Shown: positions 16,243 through 26,632, counted from the first letter of the stretch. The stretch: DNA of 64,000 nt from Thiomicrorhabdus chilensis DSM 12352 (GCF_000483485.1 NZ_KI519609.1:2261460-2325459), one strand, 5' to 3'. Translations and numbers: made by a program. The notes: generated by a model from the letters alone, not told the origin.

Positions 16243-17319
16243 ATGAGCAACGCACAACTTATTCTGATTGACAAACGTAACCAGCCTTTAAAAGAGTATC
16301 TAGTCGCGGTTGCGGCCTCCGACGGCTTAAACATCAAAGGCGTGCAAATCATGGCTTCACCGGCCAAAGGTGAAAAAGCGTTGCTCAATGCCGATCTCAT
16401 CATTCCTCCTTTGGAAGCGTTTGAATTCAACGTCAAAAAACTGGTCAACGAGATCCTTAAGAACCTGTCGGTAAAAGGCGACATCATTGACGTGGACACC
16501 TTTATCGAACGCAGCAGCGAAGATGAAGACGTCCAAAAATCCTTGAAAAAGTCGGTTAACCGTCTCAAAAACAAACTGGAAGCCCTGATCAAGGAATTCA
16601 CCTCTTCGGAAGTCATTCCGCTGATTCAGGAACGCCGCAACGATGCCCTCTTCAAACTCAAAGAACATGACGAAAAGCTTAAAGACAAGAAGATCGTCTG
16701 CATCGACATCGAAGCCACCGACATCTGCACCAACCCGGAAGCCGACATCATCCAGATCTCCGGTTGCGACCAGTTCGGCAAAGAACTGTTCAACCAACTG
16801 ATCAACCCGGGTTACGACATTCCGGAAAACGAAAAACACAACATCACCACCGAGATGGTGCAAGGTCAGCCGACCTTGGCGCAAGTCTGGGATGAGATTC
16901 ACCAAATTCTCAAAGACGCCGATGTGGTGCTGGCGTACAGCACCGAAAGCGACTTTGCCTATCTGGAAAAAAGTGCCGAGAAGAAACTGCTGCCGTTTGA
17001 GCTGGATTACAACACCTGGCTGGATGCCGCCGAACTCAGTAAAGACCTGATTGGGGCCCTGCGCTGGCAGAGTGAAAAAATGTACTGGTTCTACAAGACT
17101 CCAAAACTCACCGACGCCTATGAGCGCGTACTGGGTAAACCTTTTCCTGGCGATGCACACGACGCGCTGGCCGACGCACGTGCCACGGTCGAATTGTTCC
17201 AGTCCATGCTCATCAAGGGGCGCAAATCCCAGGTGGCGATCAAAAAACCCAAAGCCGTCAAACAAGAGATTACCAACAACCCGTTCGCCGCGGCCTTTGC
17301 CAACGCCAAACGGAGCTAA
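16243..17319 (+). CDS. DEDDh 3'-5' exonuclease with novel N-terminal region
   Basis: A 358-residue protein. The C-terminal 200 residues form a DnaQ/RNase T-type exonuclease: D155 and E157 in C-I-D-I-E-A-T-D, D237 in S-T-E-S-D-F-A-Y-L, and H306 with D311 in H-D-A-L-A-D, the DEDDh set. The first 150 residues, with a Lys/Glu-rich helical stretch, match nothing I recognise. The substrate could be DNA or RNA. hisI starts five bases after its stop codon, so the two are probably co-transcribed. Confidence 0.85.
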   Translation: MSNAQLILIDKRNQPLKEYLVAVAASDGLNIKGVQIMASPAKGEKALLNADLIIPPLEAFEFNVKKLVNEILKNLSVKGDIIDVDTFIERSSEDEDVQKSLKKSVNRLKNKLEALIKEFTSSEVIPLIQERRNDALFKLKEHDEKLKDKKIVCIDIEATDICTNPEADIIQISGCDQFGKELFNQLINPGYDIPENEKHNITTEMVQGQPTLAQVWDEIHQILKDADVVLAYSTESDFAYLEKSAEKKLLPFELDYNTWLDAAELSKDLIGALRWQSEKMYWFYKTPKLTDAYERVLGKPFPGDAHDALADARATVELFQSMLIKGRKSQVAIKKPKAVKQEITNNPFAAAFANAKRS

Positions 17320-17324
17320 GCCCC

Positions 17325-17765
17325 ATGTCAGAATTGAGTTTCAAACAATTGGAAAAAGCCAAACAGGGCGACACTTTTGAATGGGATGAGTTGAAAAAAC
17401 AGCTTAAATTTGATGAAAACGGTCTGATTCCGGCGATTGCCCAGCAATACGACAGCAAGGAAGTATTGATGATGGCTTGGATGAATTTGCAGTCACTGGA
17501 AGAGACTCTGGAAACCGGGCGGGTGTGTTACTGGTCGCGTTCGCGCCAGAACTACTGGCGCAAAGGCGAAGAATCGGGGCAAATTCAGGTATTGAAAGCA
17601 CTGGCTCTGGATTGCGACGGCGACACCATTTTATTGAGTGTTGACCAGACCGGACCGGCGTGCCATACCGGCAGAAGAAGCTGTTTTTATACGGCCGTGG
17701 AAGGTCATCAGGTGAAGATTCTCAACAACCCGCTGATTGACCCTAACGACCTTTATAAAAAGTAA
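17325..17765 (+). CDS. hisI: Phosphoribosyl-AMP cyclohydrolase
   Basis: Third step of histidine biosynthesis, opening the adenine ring of phosphoribosyl-AMP. The 146-residue protein has W-R-K-G-E-E-S-G at 78-85, the zinc/magnesium motif D-C-D-G-D at 96-100 and the zinc cysteines 113 and 120 in C-H-T-G-R-R-S-C-F-Y. It is a stand-alone HisI without a fused HisE domain, and no other his gene is in the window. The first 25 residues are longer than the core family. GGAG lies about nine bases before the ATG. Confidence 0.95.
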   Translation: MSELSFKQLEKAKQGDTFEWDELKKQLKFDENGLIPAIAQQYDSKEVLMMAWMNLQSLEETLETGRVCYWSRSRQNYWRKGEESGQIQVLKALALDCDGDTILLSVDQTGPACHTGRRSCFYTAVEGHQVKILNNPLIDPNDLYKK

Positions 17766-17778
17766 GTTTTCACCTTTA

Positions 17779-17802
17779 AAAACCGACAGGCCTGTCGGTT
17801 TT
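17779..17802. terminator. Perfect 24-bp palindrome built from two CAGGCCTG elements
   Basis: AAAACCGACAGG and its complement CCTGTCGGTTTT abut without spacer. It is placed between the converging hisI and histidine kinase genes, with A-run and T-run at either end, as expected of a bidirectional terminator. Confidence 0.7.
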
Positions 17803-17804
17803 GT

Positions 17805-20651
17805 CTATTTTCGTGGCAGATCCGGAAACCATTTGTAGACCATCTTCTGAAAATCCTCCATAAACAGCGGTTTCACCAGAAAATCGTTCATACCCGCTTC
17901 CAAACAGCGTCGTTCGTCCTCTTTGTAGGCATTGGCGGTGAAGGCGATAATCACGGCCGGATTCAGAGGTTCCAACAAGTCTTCCTCCTGACGAATCAGG
18001 CGACTCGCCTCATAGCCGTCCATAATCGGCATCTGACAATCCATCAGCACCAGGCCGAACTGTCCATGATGCAGACGCCAGAACTCAAGGGCTTCCAAGC
18101 CGTTATTGACCACATCGACCTCCAGACCCAGCTTGTGGATAAAGGCTTCGGCAATCTGCTGATTGGTCACATCATCCTCAACCAGCAATACCCGTTTCAA
18201 GGGTTTTTCCTGACCTGGACGTGCTGTGTCGACCACCGACTCCGCCGGCAAGGCCTTGTCCTGCTGGGCCATTTCCTCTTGCAGTGACCACTCTTGTTGC
18301 GGAATATTCGTCACCAAACCGAAATTCAATTTAAGGATAAAGGTGCTGCCCTGCCCCAGTTCGGAAACCAGTTGAATGTCACCCTCCATCAAATCAACCA
18401 GCTGCTTGGTGATGGCCAAGCCCAAACCGGTGCCGCCATAATGGCGTGAGGTCGAGCTGTCGGCCTGGGTAAAAGGTTCAAACAACCGCGCCTGCTGAGA
18501 CTTAGCGATACCGATTCCGTTATCCTGCACACTGAACTGCAAATGGGTTTTGCTCTCATCGCTTTTCAGCAAGGCGACATTGATGTGCACTTGACCATTG
18601 GGGCTGAACTTGATTGCATTGCCGACCAGATTGAGCAACACCTGCCGGAGCCGCAGAGCGTCGCCTTGAACCCAAAGCGGACAGTCCTGTGCATAAGACT
18701 GTTGAATCGAGACGCCCCCAATCTTGGCTTGCGGCATCAGCAAACGAACGCAGTTATTGACCAGATCCTGAAGGTTGAAAGGTTCATTGAAAAGATGAAT
18801 CCCACCCTGTTCGAGTTTGGAAAAGTCGAGCACGTCATTGAGGATAGCCACCAAGGAGCGGCCGCTTTCACGAATGGCGCCTAAATATTTTTGCTGCGAC
18901 TCATCTAACGGGGTTTCCGAAAGCAAATCCGCCATTCCCAAGACCCCGTTCATCGGGGTGCGGATTTCATGACTGATCATCGCCACGAACTGGCTGCGGG
19001 CCTGAGCCAGGCTTTCCGCGCGTTCCTTAGCCAAAAGCATTTGCTGCTGTGCGGCTTTCTGCAGGGAAACATCGCGAATCACGCTGGCAACCACCACACC
19101 ATCAGCGGTCTGCAAATGATTCAAGCTGACCGCCAATGTCAATTGTTTGCCGGAAGAGGTTTGCCCTTTGCACTCATTTTGGGTGGTCACACCGGAGATC
19201 AGCAAGCCCTCCAGAGCCTTTTGGTAGGAAGGAATCCACTCGACCATGGACAAGGCCTTGACCCCTTCCCTATCGGTTTCAAACAACTGTTCGGCCATTT
19301 TATTCAAACTCTGAATGCGCCCTTGGGTATCGGTCACCACCATGGCATCCGGGGCATTTTCAATCAGGGTGGTAGCTTGCTGTTCAGCCAACTTTTGTGC
19401 TTGTATTGAGGTAATATACCCTTGAATTCGAGCCACCTGATTGGTTTTAGTGCGGGTCAAATGCACCAGACTGTATACCCAAATGTAATCCCAGTCCGCG
19501 GCCATTAAGCGATATTCAATTTCAAAAGAAGGCACTTCATTATCAATCGCCCGCAGGATCGCCTGCTTGAAGCCAGGCAAATCTTTAGGGTGAACCAAAT
19601 CATAAAAGCTGCGCTCTGCAATCAATTCCGAATCCCTAAACCCCAGCAGTTGAAAAACATTAGGGGAGACATATTCAATCGACATGCCTGCCGGATAGTT
19701 TTTTTCAAACAGAACCGTTGGCCCTGCATTGAACAACGCACTGTAAGAGGCTTTCTTTTCAGCCTGAAAACGCGCCTGATTGGCTTTTTTAAGGTAGTAA
19801 CTGAACACCAGCAACAGCAACAGCAGGCCAAAAAACAACAACCAGGCAAACAGGTTAATCTGCCGGGCATATTTGGCAAATACGCCATCCACCGGCAGTG
19901 CCAACAACATCCAACGGGTATTCTCGACAGACTCTTTAGCGAGAGCATTTTGATGGAAATTTACAGGCATGGCTTTCTGCACAGTCTGATCCGAACCAGC
20001 AGACGAAGAAATCACAATTTTCTCTGGATTTTGCACTTCAACCAGCACCAACTTCAATTCGGGGCTGGCAAACTGGCTGAGCAATTTCTGCAAATGCTCA
20101 AGGGTGAAACTCACAAATAACGCCGCCATCTCCTCACCCCGACTGATTCTAACAACCACATCAAAATGGTAACCTTGCCCAGAGTGATGCAGTTCGGCTT
20201 TAATGTCGCCCTGGGTTTGCGTCATCATTTTCTCGACCTGCCCCTGACACTGGGCATCCAGCGCATCACCCTGACTGACGACAACCGCTCGGCCATGACG
20301 ATTGATGACTGCAAACTCTTTGGCTTCGCTAAAAAGAGTGAAAATATCGCTGGAAATCTGCGTAAAGTCATAAGGGTAACCACCACCGGTAGCCAATTCG
20401 TAAATTCGATCCTGGTGATGATTGGCAATGGAGCGAATCACCAAGTGATAATTATTCAGGCGTTCATTGATCAGGCTATTGACCCCTTTGGCGGTCACCG
20501 TAGCAGTTTCCTGCAAACGCTCCTGGTAGCTCTGCTTCAAATACTGGCTTCCAAAATACACCGCCAACGCAATCAAAACCACACCCAACACAATGCTCGG
20601 TGAAAGCGACTTCATAAACAACGGTTTAAATTTTGACAGCTTGGCGGACAA
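17805..20651 (-). CDS. Hybrid sensor histidine kinase with PAS domains and receiver
   Basis: A membrane hybrid kinase of about 948 residues. Order: N-terminal membrane helix (S-I-V-L-G-V-V-L-I-A-L-A-V), periplasmic Cache-like sensor of about 240 residues, second helix (F-A-W-L-L-F-F-G-L-L-L-L-L-L), two PAS domains, HisKA with the phospho-His motif I-S-H-E-I-R-T-P-M-N, HATPase with V-G-N-A-I-K-F-S and G-T-G-L-G-L-A-I, and a receiver with phospho-acceptor Asp in L-V-L-M-D-C-Q-M-P. No output domain is present. The start is uncertain: TTG 20651 has GAGAGG nine bases upstream, TTG 20660 abuts that GAGAGG, and ATG 20615 has no ribosome binding site. It is divergent from a chemoreceptor gene. Confidence 0.85.
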   Translation of the reverse strand: MSAKLSKFKPLFMKSLSPSIVLGVVLIALAVYFGSQYLKQSYQERLQETATVTAKGVNSLINERLNNYHLVIRSIANHHQDRIYELATGGGYPYDFTQISSDIFTLFSEAKEFAVINRHGRAVVVSQGDALDAQCQGQVEKMMTQTQGDIKAELHHSGQGYHFDVVVRISRGEEMAALFVSFTLEHLQKLLSQFASPELKLVLVEVQNPEKIVISSSAGSDQTVQKAMPVNFHQNALAKESVENTRWMLLALPVDGVFAKYARQINLFAWLLFFGLLLLLLVFSYYLKKANQARFQAEKKASYSALFNAGPTVLFEKNYPAGMSIEYVSPNVFQLLGFRDSELIAERSFYDLVHPKDLPGFKQAILRAIDNEVPSFEIEYRLMAADWDYIWVYSLVHLTRTKTNQVARIQGYITSIQAQKLAEQQATTLIENAPDAMVVTDTQGRIQSLNKMAEQLFETDREGVKALSMVEWIPSYQKALEGLLISGVTTQNECKGQTSSGKQLTLAVSLNHLQTADGVVVASVIRDVSLQKAAQQQMLLAKERAESLAQARSQFVAMISHEIRTPMNGVLGMADLLSETPLDESQQKYLGAIRESGRSLVAILNDVLDFSKLEQGGIHLFNEPFNLQDLVNNCVRLLMPQAKIGGVSIQQSYAQDCPLWVQGDALRLRQVLLNLVGNAIKFSPNGQVHINVALLKSDESKTHLQFSVQDNGIGIAKSQQARLFEPFTQADSSTSRHYGGTGLGLAITKQLVDLMEGDIQLVSELGQGSTFILKLNFGLVTNIPQQEWSLQEEMAQQDKALPAESVVDTARPGQEKPLKRVLLVEDDVTNQQIAEAFIHKLGLEVDVVNNGLEALEFWRLHHGQFGLVLMDCQMPIMDGYEASRLIRQEEDLLEPLNPAVIIAFTANAYKEDERRCLEAGMNDFLVKPLFMEDFQKMVYKWFPDLPRK

Positions 20652-20802
20652 TGGGTTCAACCTCTCAGAGTTAATAACAAGAGTTTAAAGCATAGCACCC
20701 GCTTTTTTAAAGCGTTAAAAAAATAACTCGCAATAAAGCTTTTAACAAAAAAAACCACATCATAAGTAAGTTTATGCATACCAAAAGTTTTTCTTATTCA
20801 CA

Positions 20803-20823
20803 AATTATGCAATAATTATGCAA
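20803..20823. repeat. Tandem AATTATGCAA repeat, 11-bp period
   Basis: AATTATGCAA occurs at 20803-20812 and again at 20814-20823, one helical turn apart, within an AT-rich intergenic stretch of about 360 bases between the divergent kinase and chemoreceptor genes. A related TTATGCAT lies at 20772-20779. Nothing else was recognised in this gap. Confidence 0.45.
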
Positions 20824-21010
20824 CCTTATTGATTATATGGTTTAATCTAAATACCCTTATTTTCATAGGTCATTGACTTTAAAGCAAAGACAACGAAGTC
20901 CATGCTTTGATTTTGACATTTTCAGACTGGTTCACCCCCTCTCCAAGAAGGAACACAGACCATGTCTAGTGAGTTTTATAAACGATTTAATCACTGCGAG
21001 TCTTTTAAGA

Positions 21011-23776
21011 ATGAGAAACAATCAGCCCGTCACAAATCAAGAGTACGTTGTCCCTGAAGGCCTTATTTTGGTTTCCAAAACCGATCTTCAAGGCACCATT
21101 ACCGAATGTAACGATGCCTTTGAGGCCGCCAGCGGATTTTCAAAAAACGAACTGATTGGCCAGGCTCACAACCTGGTACGCCACCCGGACGTGCCGGAGG
21201 CTGTATTCAAAGACATGTGGGCGACTTTGAAAATGGGGGCGCCCTGGACGCAAATGGTCAAAAACCGTCGCGCGGATGGCGGTTTCTACTGGGTACAAGC
21301 CAATGCCACTCCGGTCTATAAGGACAATCAGATTGTCGGCTACATGTCAGTGCGTACCGCCATCAGTGAAGCCGATAAGCGCGCGGCAACTCAAGCCTAT
21401 CAAGACATTGCCGCAGGCAAAGCCAAAATCAAACACGGTCAAGTCATTTATGGATTCGACTGGTCACGGTTGAACTTCTACCCCAAACTCAACCCCCAAT
21501 ATCAGATGACCTTGATGATCGGCCTGCTTTACCTGTTGCCTTATCTGATTTATGCCGAAACAATTGGCAGAGGACACATGGAGGTGGCATTGGTCACCAT
21601 TCTGGGATTAATCCCCCCTTACCTCTATGGTCTGGCAAGACTCAAATCCGACCGCAAAATGCGGGAACGATTGAGAAGACTGGCCGCCAATGATCCTATG
21701 CAAACCGAACAATCCGATCCCACCACCTACAACGGTAAAATGCAAAGTGCATTTAAAAGTGCCTGCCTGGGTGCGGTGGAACGATCTGAAGAGAGCGCTT
21801 ATCAATTAGACAAAGCCAACCAGCTGCAATCCGCCATCGACCAGGTCAGCGCCAATGTCATGATTGCCGACAGCAAACTCAATATTGTCTACATGAACCA
21901 AACCATGACGGACTTCATGAGTGAACGCGAAAACCAGTTACAAAGCGAACTGCCCAACCTGAAGGCTGATGAAATTTTAGGCTCCAGCATCGACATATTC
22001 CATAAAAATCCGGAACACAACCGAGCCATGTTGCAGCAAATAAAAAAACCGACTGTTGCCAGCATTCAGGTGGGTGGATTCCATCTTGAACTCAACATCG
22101 TACCGGTTTTCAACCGCGCCGGAATACAGACTTCAACCTTGGTGGAATGGCGAGACTGTACCGCAGAATTCCAATTAATCGACCAGGTCAACAGCACGGT
22201 CAATGCGGCCAAAAACGGCATACTGACTCAACGCATTGACCTCTCCAAGGTCAATGGTGTAGCCAGACAGCTGAGCCAATCCATCAATGAAATGCTGGTT
22301 GCGATAGAAAAGCCGATCAATTCCGCGGTACAGATTGCCGTCGCCTTGTCGAGCGGGGACTTGACTCAACAGATTAACGGCCGTTATTCGGGTCGGTTTG
22401 CGGTCATGCAAGACAGTCTCAATGTCGCCGTCAACAATCTTTCATCGATGATGGCGCAAACCAAAAACACCACCATCAGAGTCGAAGAAGGTGCCCAGCA
22501 AATCAACACCGGCAGTATCGAACTGAACGAACGCACTCAGAATCAGGCGGTCTCAATTGAAGAGACCGCCGCCAGCATGGAACAGATGACATCAGCCGTG
22601 AAGCAAAATGCTGAAAACGCACAGCAAGCCGCTCAAGCCACGCAACGTTCGGCCGAACAAGCCAAACAAGGCGTCAAGGTCATGGATGATGCTATTCTCT
22701 CTATGCAACAGATTAACCAGTCTAGTCAACGCATTAACGACATCATCAGCTTGATCGACAGCATCGCTTTCCAAACCAACTTATTGGCTCTGAATGCGGC
22801 GGTGGAAGCGGCGCGTGCCGGTGAGCACGGACGCGGTTTTGCGGTGGTGGCCGGAGAGGTCCGAAACTTGGCCGGAAAATCCTCCGAAGCCGCCAAAGAA
22901 ATCCGTCAACTGATTGAGGATACCGTACAGAAAGTATCAGAAGGAACCCAGCATGTGCAGGGCTCAGGCGAAGCATTGAATCAAATGGTGGAATCCATTA
23001 CTCAGGTCAATCAGATCATCGAAGAGATTGCGACTTCCAGTCATGAACAGAGTGAGGGCATTATCCAGGTCAACCAGGCCATCACCAATATCGATTCCGC
23101 TGTTCAGCAAAACGCCGCCATGGTGGAGGTCACGACCTCTACCGCGGAAGAACTGGAGAAAATGGCCAAAATCATGATCGACAATGTCTCTCAATTCAAA
23201 ATGCATGAATTAAAAGGCACCCCAGCTACGGGAGACGATATGAGCGGATTTGATTTTGCCCGGGCACGTCGCGCTCACACCCAGTGGCGTGTCAAACTTA
23301 ACGCCTACGTCAATGATGTGGACATTGAATTCGACCGCAAAAGCGCAACCAACCCTAATCTTTGCGAACTCGGAAAATGGATGAAGGACAGCGGTAAACG
23401 CTATCAACATCTATCAAGTTATCAAACATTGCAAAGCGCGCACACTCAACTGCATGAACTCATTGGAAACATACTCGAATTCAAAGAAAATAATGATGAA
23501 GATGCCTTGAAACAGGGATTGACGGAACTATTCCAGCTTAGCGAAAAGGTTGTCTCGGAGCTGCACCAGCTTGAAAAAGAGCTTCAACAAGATTCGCTAA
23601 GCAATCAACACAAAGTTGCTTACCTGCCGGGAAATGAACCGAAAACATCCGAACAAAAAGCCAGGCATTCAGGCACTTTGCCGAAAACACAACTTGCCCA
23701 GAATTCCGCCAAACCGGAACCCAAAGTAGCGAACAGCGGCCTCCAGCCCAGTCAGGACGAATGGGCTGAATTTTAA
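21011..23776 (+). CDS. PAS-containing methyl-accepting chemotaxis protein with CZB domain
   Basis: A 921-residue chemoreceptor. An N-terminal Aer-type PAS domain (residues about 10-120, with [10 protein letters not shown]) is followed by two membrane helices (about 166-182 and 190-207), a second PAS-like region and a HAMP-like segment. The MCP signalling hairpin contains [22 protein letters not shown]-terminal CZB zinc-binding domain has [13 protein letters not shown] and a later A-H-T-Q-L-H. This arrangement suggests redox or energy taxis through an intracellular sensor (inference). ATG 21011 matches where Aer-like relatives begin; an upstream TTG at 20873 has no support. Confidence 0.85.
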   Translation: MRNNQPVTNQEYVVPEGLILVSKTDLQGTITECNDAFEAASGFSKNELIGQAHNLVRHPDVPEAVFKDMWATLKMGAPWTQMVKNRRADGGFYWVQANATPVYKDNQIVGYMSVRTAISEADKRAATQAYQDIAAGKAKIKHGQVIYGFDWSRLNFYPKLNPQYQMTLMIGLLYLLPYLIYAETIGRGHMEVALVTILGLIPPYLYGLARLKSDRKMRERLRRLAANDPMQTEQSDPTTYNGKMQSAFKSACLGAVERSEESAYQLDKANQLQSAIDQVSANVMIADSKLNIVYMNQTMTDFMSERENQLQSELPNLKADEILGSSIDIFHKNPEHNRAMLQQIKKPTVASIQVGGFHLELNIVPVFNRAGIQTSTLVEWRDCTAEFQLIDQVNSTVNAAKNGILTQRIDLSKVNGVARQLSQSINEMLVAIEKPINSAVQIAVALSSGDLTQQINGRYSGRFAVMQDSLNVAVNNLSSMMAQTKNTTIRVEEGAQQINTGSIELNERTQNQAVSIEETAASMEQMTSAVKQNAENAQQAAQATQRSAEQAKQGVKVMDDAILSMQQINQSSQRINDIISLIDSIAFQTNLLALNAAVEAARAGEHGRGFAVVAGEVRNLAGKSSEAAKEIRQLIEDTVQKVSEGTQHVQGSGEALNQMVESITQVNQIIEEIATSSHEQSEGIIQVNQAITNIDSAVQQNAAMVEVTTSTAEELEKMAKIMIDNVSQFKMHELKGTPATGDDMSGFDFARARRAHTQWRVKLNAYVNDVDIEFDRKSATNPNLCELGKWMKDSGKRYQHLSSYQTLQSAHTQLHELIGNILEFKENNDEDALKQGLTELFQLSEKVVSELHQLEKELQQDSLSNQHKVAYLPGNEPKTSEQKARHSGTLPKTQLAQNSAKPEPKVANSGLQPSQDEWAEF

Positions 23777-23787
23777 TCGATAAAACA

Positions 23788-24897
23788 TCATGATGTAGGG
23801 GTTTCAGGGGGACGCGATCCACGCTCTTTATGTTGGATTTGAGCGTCCTCTACCTTCATGATTTCACGCATGACCATCGTGGCGTAACTGCCCGCTGGCA
23901 ATTCAAACTGCAGACTCAAAGTATCTGTTTTCAAAACCCAACTAATATTCTTGGGCAACACCCGCAAAGCTCGGCGATCCTGTTTGAGCCCCAGGCGCTC
24001 AAGCCCATCACGCCAAACCTCGTAAGACTGCATTACCTGCTCCTCCAAATCGCGAACACTCCCTTGACTGGGCAATTCACCGCGTCCGAACATGGGGCCG
24101 GTAGGATGTAAATCCCCTTCTTCAACCCGCTGGGACAAATCCGAAGAACCATCTTCACTAAACCAGCGGCTTGAGCCTTCAAGTTGCAACACATCTCCAC
24201 TGACGAAATGGTTCCAGTCGCCTTTCTGAACCCGCTGACTCAACACCAGGTTAAACAGCCAGGAACGGGCCGAGGAGATGTACATACTTTTTTGATTGCG
24301 CTTGACTCGCTGCAGTTTTCCGGACAGAAACTCGGTCGCCTTATTGAGGTTGCGGCCTTGATAACCAAAACGTTGCTCGCCAAAGTAGTTGGGCACCCCG
24401 CCCTGTTGAATGGCAAGCAAACGCTGTTCAAGCGTTTCGCACTCACCATGAATGTCACGCACCACCAATTCAAAACGGTTACCACTCAAACCCCCGGTTT
24501 GCAATTTACGCTGATGACGTTGCATCTTGAGTATGCGTACAGAATCCAAACCTAAAGCCTCCGGATCGGGATCGCTTTGGCCCGGCAACTGGATGCTGAA
24601 CCACTGGCGAGTGACCGCATGCCGATCTTTCTGCCCGGCTACGCCGATACGCGCTGGCGAAACTCCAGCCCATTTCGCCAGTTGCTGCAATACCCAATCG
24701 GTATTCTCGCCGGTTTTTTCCACCCAGCACCAAAGATGCTCGCCTTCACCGCTCAGTTCGAAAGCGATCTGCTCTTCCACCAAAAAATCCTCAGGTTTTT
24801 GCTTATAAATTCCTGAGCAGCTGGGGAGACCATACGCATAGGCCAAACCCGACATTAAAGGTTGCGGCAATTCTTTATTCATCTTTTCAATACTCAT
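23788..24897 (-). CDS. truD: tRNA pseudouridine(13) synthase
   Basis: Isomerises U13 in tRNA-Glu. The 369-residue protein has the catalytic G-Q-K-D-R-H-A loop with Asp 91 and the family motif N-Y-F-G-E-Q-R-F-G at 170-178. Near the C-terminus L-Q-F-E-L-P-A-G-S-Y-A-T-M-V-M-R-E is typical. It ends 11 bases from the converging chemoreceptor gene with no terminator between them. ATG 24897 is the best start; ATG 24882 is an alternative and TTG 24912 is unlikely. In many gammaproteobacteria truD sits next to ispF/surE, but not here. Confidence 0.92.
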   Translation of the reverse strand: MSIEKMNKELPQPLMSGLAYAYGLPSCSGIYKQKPEDFLVEEQIAFELSGEGEHLWCWVEKTGENTDWVLQQLAKWAGVSPARIGVAGQKDRHAVTRQWFSIQLPGQSDPDPEALGLDSVRILKMQRHQRKLQTGGLSGNRFELVVRDIHGECETLEQRLLAIQQGGVPNYFGEQRFGYQGRNLNKATEFLSGKLQRVKRNQKSMYISSARSWLFNLVLSQRVQKGDWNHFVSGDVLQLEGSSRWFSEDGSSDLSQRVEEGDLHPTGPMFGRGELPSQGSVRDLEEQVMQSYEVWRDGLERLGLKQDRRALRVLPKNISWVLKTDTLSLQFELPAGSYATMVMREIMKVEDAQIQHKERGSRPPETPTS

Positions 24898-24942
24898 AAA
24901 AAAACCCGGCAAAACGCCCTGGTGTTACCAGAGTCGCTTTAC

Positions 24943-24950
24943 CAGGCCTG
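24943..24950 (+). repeat. CAGGCCTG element, intergenic
   Basis: Reads CAGGCCTGCTGATTTTA, between truD and the lipoprotein gene at 25029. Confidence 0.8.
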
Positions 24951-25028
24951 CTGATTTTAAAAATGCGTTGATTCAAGCCAATTCAGTCGCTCAATCGTCG
25001 CCTCATCTTTGTCTCGCGTTTTACAAGA

Positions 25029-25490
25029 TCAGAGATCCTTGAATACGCGCTCGCTAATGGGGCGCTCTTTACCCTCAGGCTTGGAATCGTAGATCTGGAC
25101 TAAAATCTGACGGATATTTCCCGGCACCACATAATCTTTGATCAACTCGCGCGCGCCGATCGGCGAATCCTTATGGATATAGGTGTAGATATTTCTTAAC
25201 TGACATTTATTATCCGGATCCGAAGCCAAAGGACGCAAAGTCCCTTCACCGGTGATTTTCACCGACTCTTTGGTCAAAATCACAACCTTATGATAATAAG
25301 TATCGGACAAAGGCTGTTTAAAGCAGATTTGAAGCACGCGGTCGAAATTTCCGGAACCCTTATCCAAATTAGAGACCACTTGGGCCGATTCTAACTCGAC
25401 CGGCTCCTTGGAGCATCCGCTGAAAAGACTCATAACCAAAACCGAAAAAACCAGTGTCAGCAGTCCGTTTTTAACCCGACCTCTTTCCAT
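25029..25490 (-). CDS. Hypothetical lipoprotein
   Basis: A 153-residue protein I do not recognise. It has a basic N-terminus, a hydrophobic stretch and the lipobox F-S-G-C at residues 23-26, so it should be lipid-anchored. The mature part has three more cysteines (I-C-F, K-C-Q-L and none near the end) and no known motif. It follows the Tim44-like gene on the same strand by 44 bases and is probably in the same transcript. Confidence 0.6.
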   Translation of the reverse strand: MERGRVKNGLLTLVFSVLVMSLFSGCSKEPVELESAQVVSNLDKGSGNFDRVLQICFKQPLSDTYYHKVVILTKESVKITGEGTLRPLASDPDNKCQLRNIYTYIHKDSPIGARELIKDYVVPGNIRQILVQIYDSKPEGKERPISERVFKDL

Positions 25491-25534
25491 CTTCCTTCCT
25501 CCGCTTACGCTTAAACTTTAGGCTGTGCGTCCTT

Positions 25535-26470
25535 TTAAACTTCCTGCTGAATCCCTGCAACCAACCAATTTCCTTGATTGGAAAGCTTACGACGAATATG
25601 CCAGATTTCACGGAAAGCGTGAGCATCGGCCCCGGCCTCTTCCTGAATAAAACCACTGAAACGCACACTCACCACAAAATATTCACCATCAACGACCCTA
25701 TCCGCCATTTCGGCATATAAGGTATCGACCACAGTGTGGTTGTCACCGGATACACGTCCTTGCATCTGCTGTTTTATCTCGGCAAACAGTTCCGGCGTAC
25801 AATAAGACTCAATTTCAGTCACATCCAAATCATCCCAAGCTTTTTGCAAGGTAATGAAATGCCCTTTCGCTCCCTGCAAAAACTGCTCGGCATCAAACCA
25901 GTCTGGCACTTCAGCCATGAATTGAGCCTGGCTGGAAGGAGCTTCCCCTAGTGCTGAGCCGATAATGGAGTCGCCGCCTTTGGCCGCAAAGTCCGATTGA
26001 GGCGAATGGGATTCACGTCTCTGCAAGGACTCATCACGCGAAGCGACTGGCTCAAACGGACGGGAAGGCTCGACATAAGCTGATTGATAGCTCGACTGTT
26101 GGGCTTGTCGCATACGCGCAGCGGCAAACAGCTTAAAGAGTACAAAAGCAATCAAGCCCAAAATCAAGAAATCCATGATTTGAAAGCCTTCAAAACCGTC
26201 ACCGAACAGCATGGCGGCCAATAAGCCACCTGCTGCCAAACCGGCCAAAGGCCCCAACCACTTGGAAGCGCCACTGGTCGCAGCCTTACCAGTTGAGGTC
26301 GCCGCAGGCTTGCTGGCGGTTGACTTGGGTGCGGTGTTATAGGACTTGGACGGCACCGACTTGGAATAACCGAAACTGGAGCCTCCCCCAAAACGTTTGG
26401 CCTCCGCGACCTGCACCATAGACATGAAACCGAATAAAAATGTAAACACCACCAGCCAAGATTTTTTCAC
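25535..26470 (-). CDS. Tim44-like domain membrane protein
   Basis: A 311-residue protein. The start is GTG at 26470, supported by GGGAG six bases upstream. It has an N-terminal signal-like helix, a Ser/Thr/Pro/Gly-rich linker starting R-F-G-G-G-S-S-F-G, one or two membrane helices around residues 90-125 (G-L-A-A-G-G-L-L-A-A-M-L, then I-M-D-F-L-I-L-G-L-I-A-F-V-L-F) and a C-terminal Tim44-like domain of about 130 residues with D-V-T-E-I-E-S-Y-C-T-P-E-L-F. Bacterial members are not transporters of known substrate; the domain is thought to bind lipids or membranes. Confidence 0.8.
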   Translation of the reverse strand: MKKSWLVVFTFLFGFMSMVQVAEAKRFGGGSSFGYSKSVPSKSYNTAPKSTASKPAATSTGKAATSGASKWLGPLAGLAAGGLLAAMLFGDGFEGFQIMDFLILGLIAFVLFKLFAAARMRQAQQSSYQSAYVEPSRPFEPVASRDESLQRRESHSPQSDFAAKGGDSIIGSALGEAPSSQAQFMAEVPDWFDAEQFLQGAKGHFITLQKAWDDLDVTEIESYCTPELFAEIKQQMQGRVSGDNHTVVDTLYAEMADRVVDGEYFVVSVRFSGFIQEEAGADAHAFREIWHIRRKLSNQGNWLVAGIQQEV

Positions 26471-26632
26471 GACTTACTCCCAAAATACAATGATAAGACT
26501 CCAACCTTTAACCTATGCAAAGCGGAGCCTCAAAACCAATCAAATACCTGATAAGAATACTCGGTATTCTAACAAGGACTTGAATAATAACAAGTCAAGA
26601 CCTCACCCCTGTCCTGCCAAGGGTTGACGCCG

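Noticed and set aside
16357-17265. Long open frame (about 300 codons) antisense to the exonuclease gene
   Set aside because: The sense strand encodes a clear DEDDh exonuclease with all catalytic residues. The antisense product is Phe/Val/Gln-rich, without motifs, as expected of a shadow frame.
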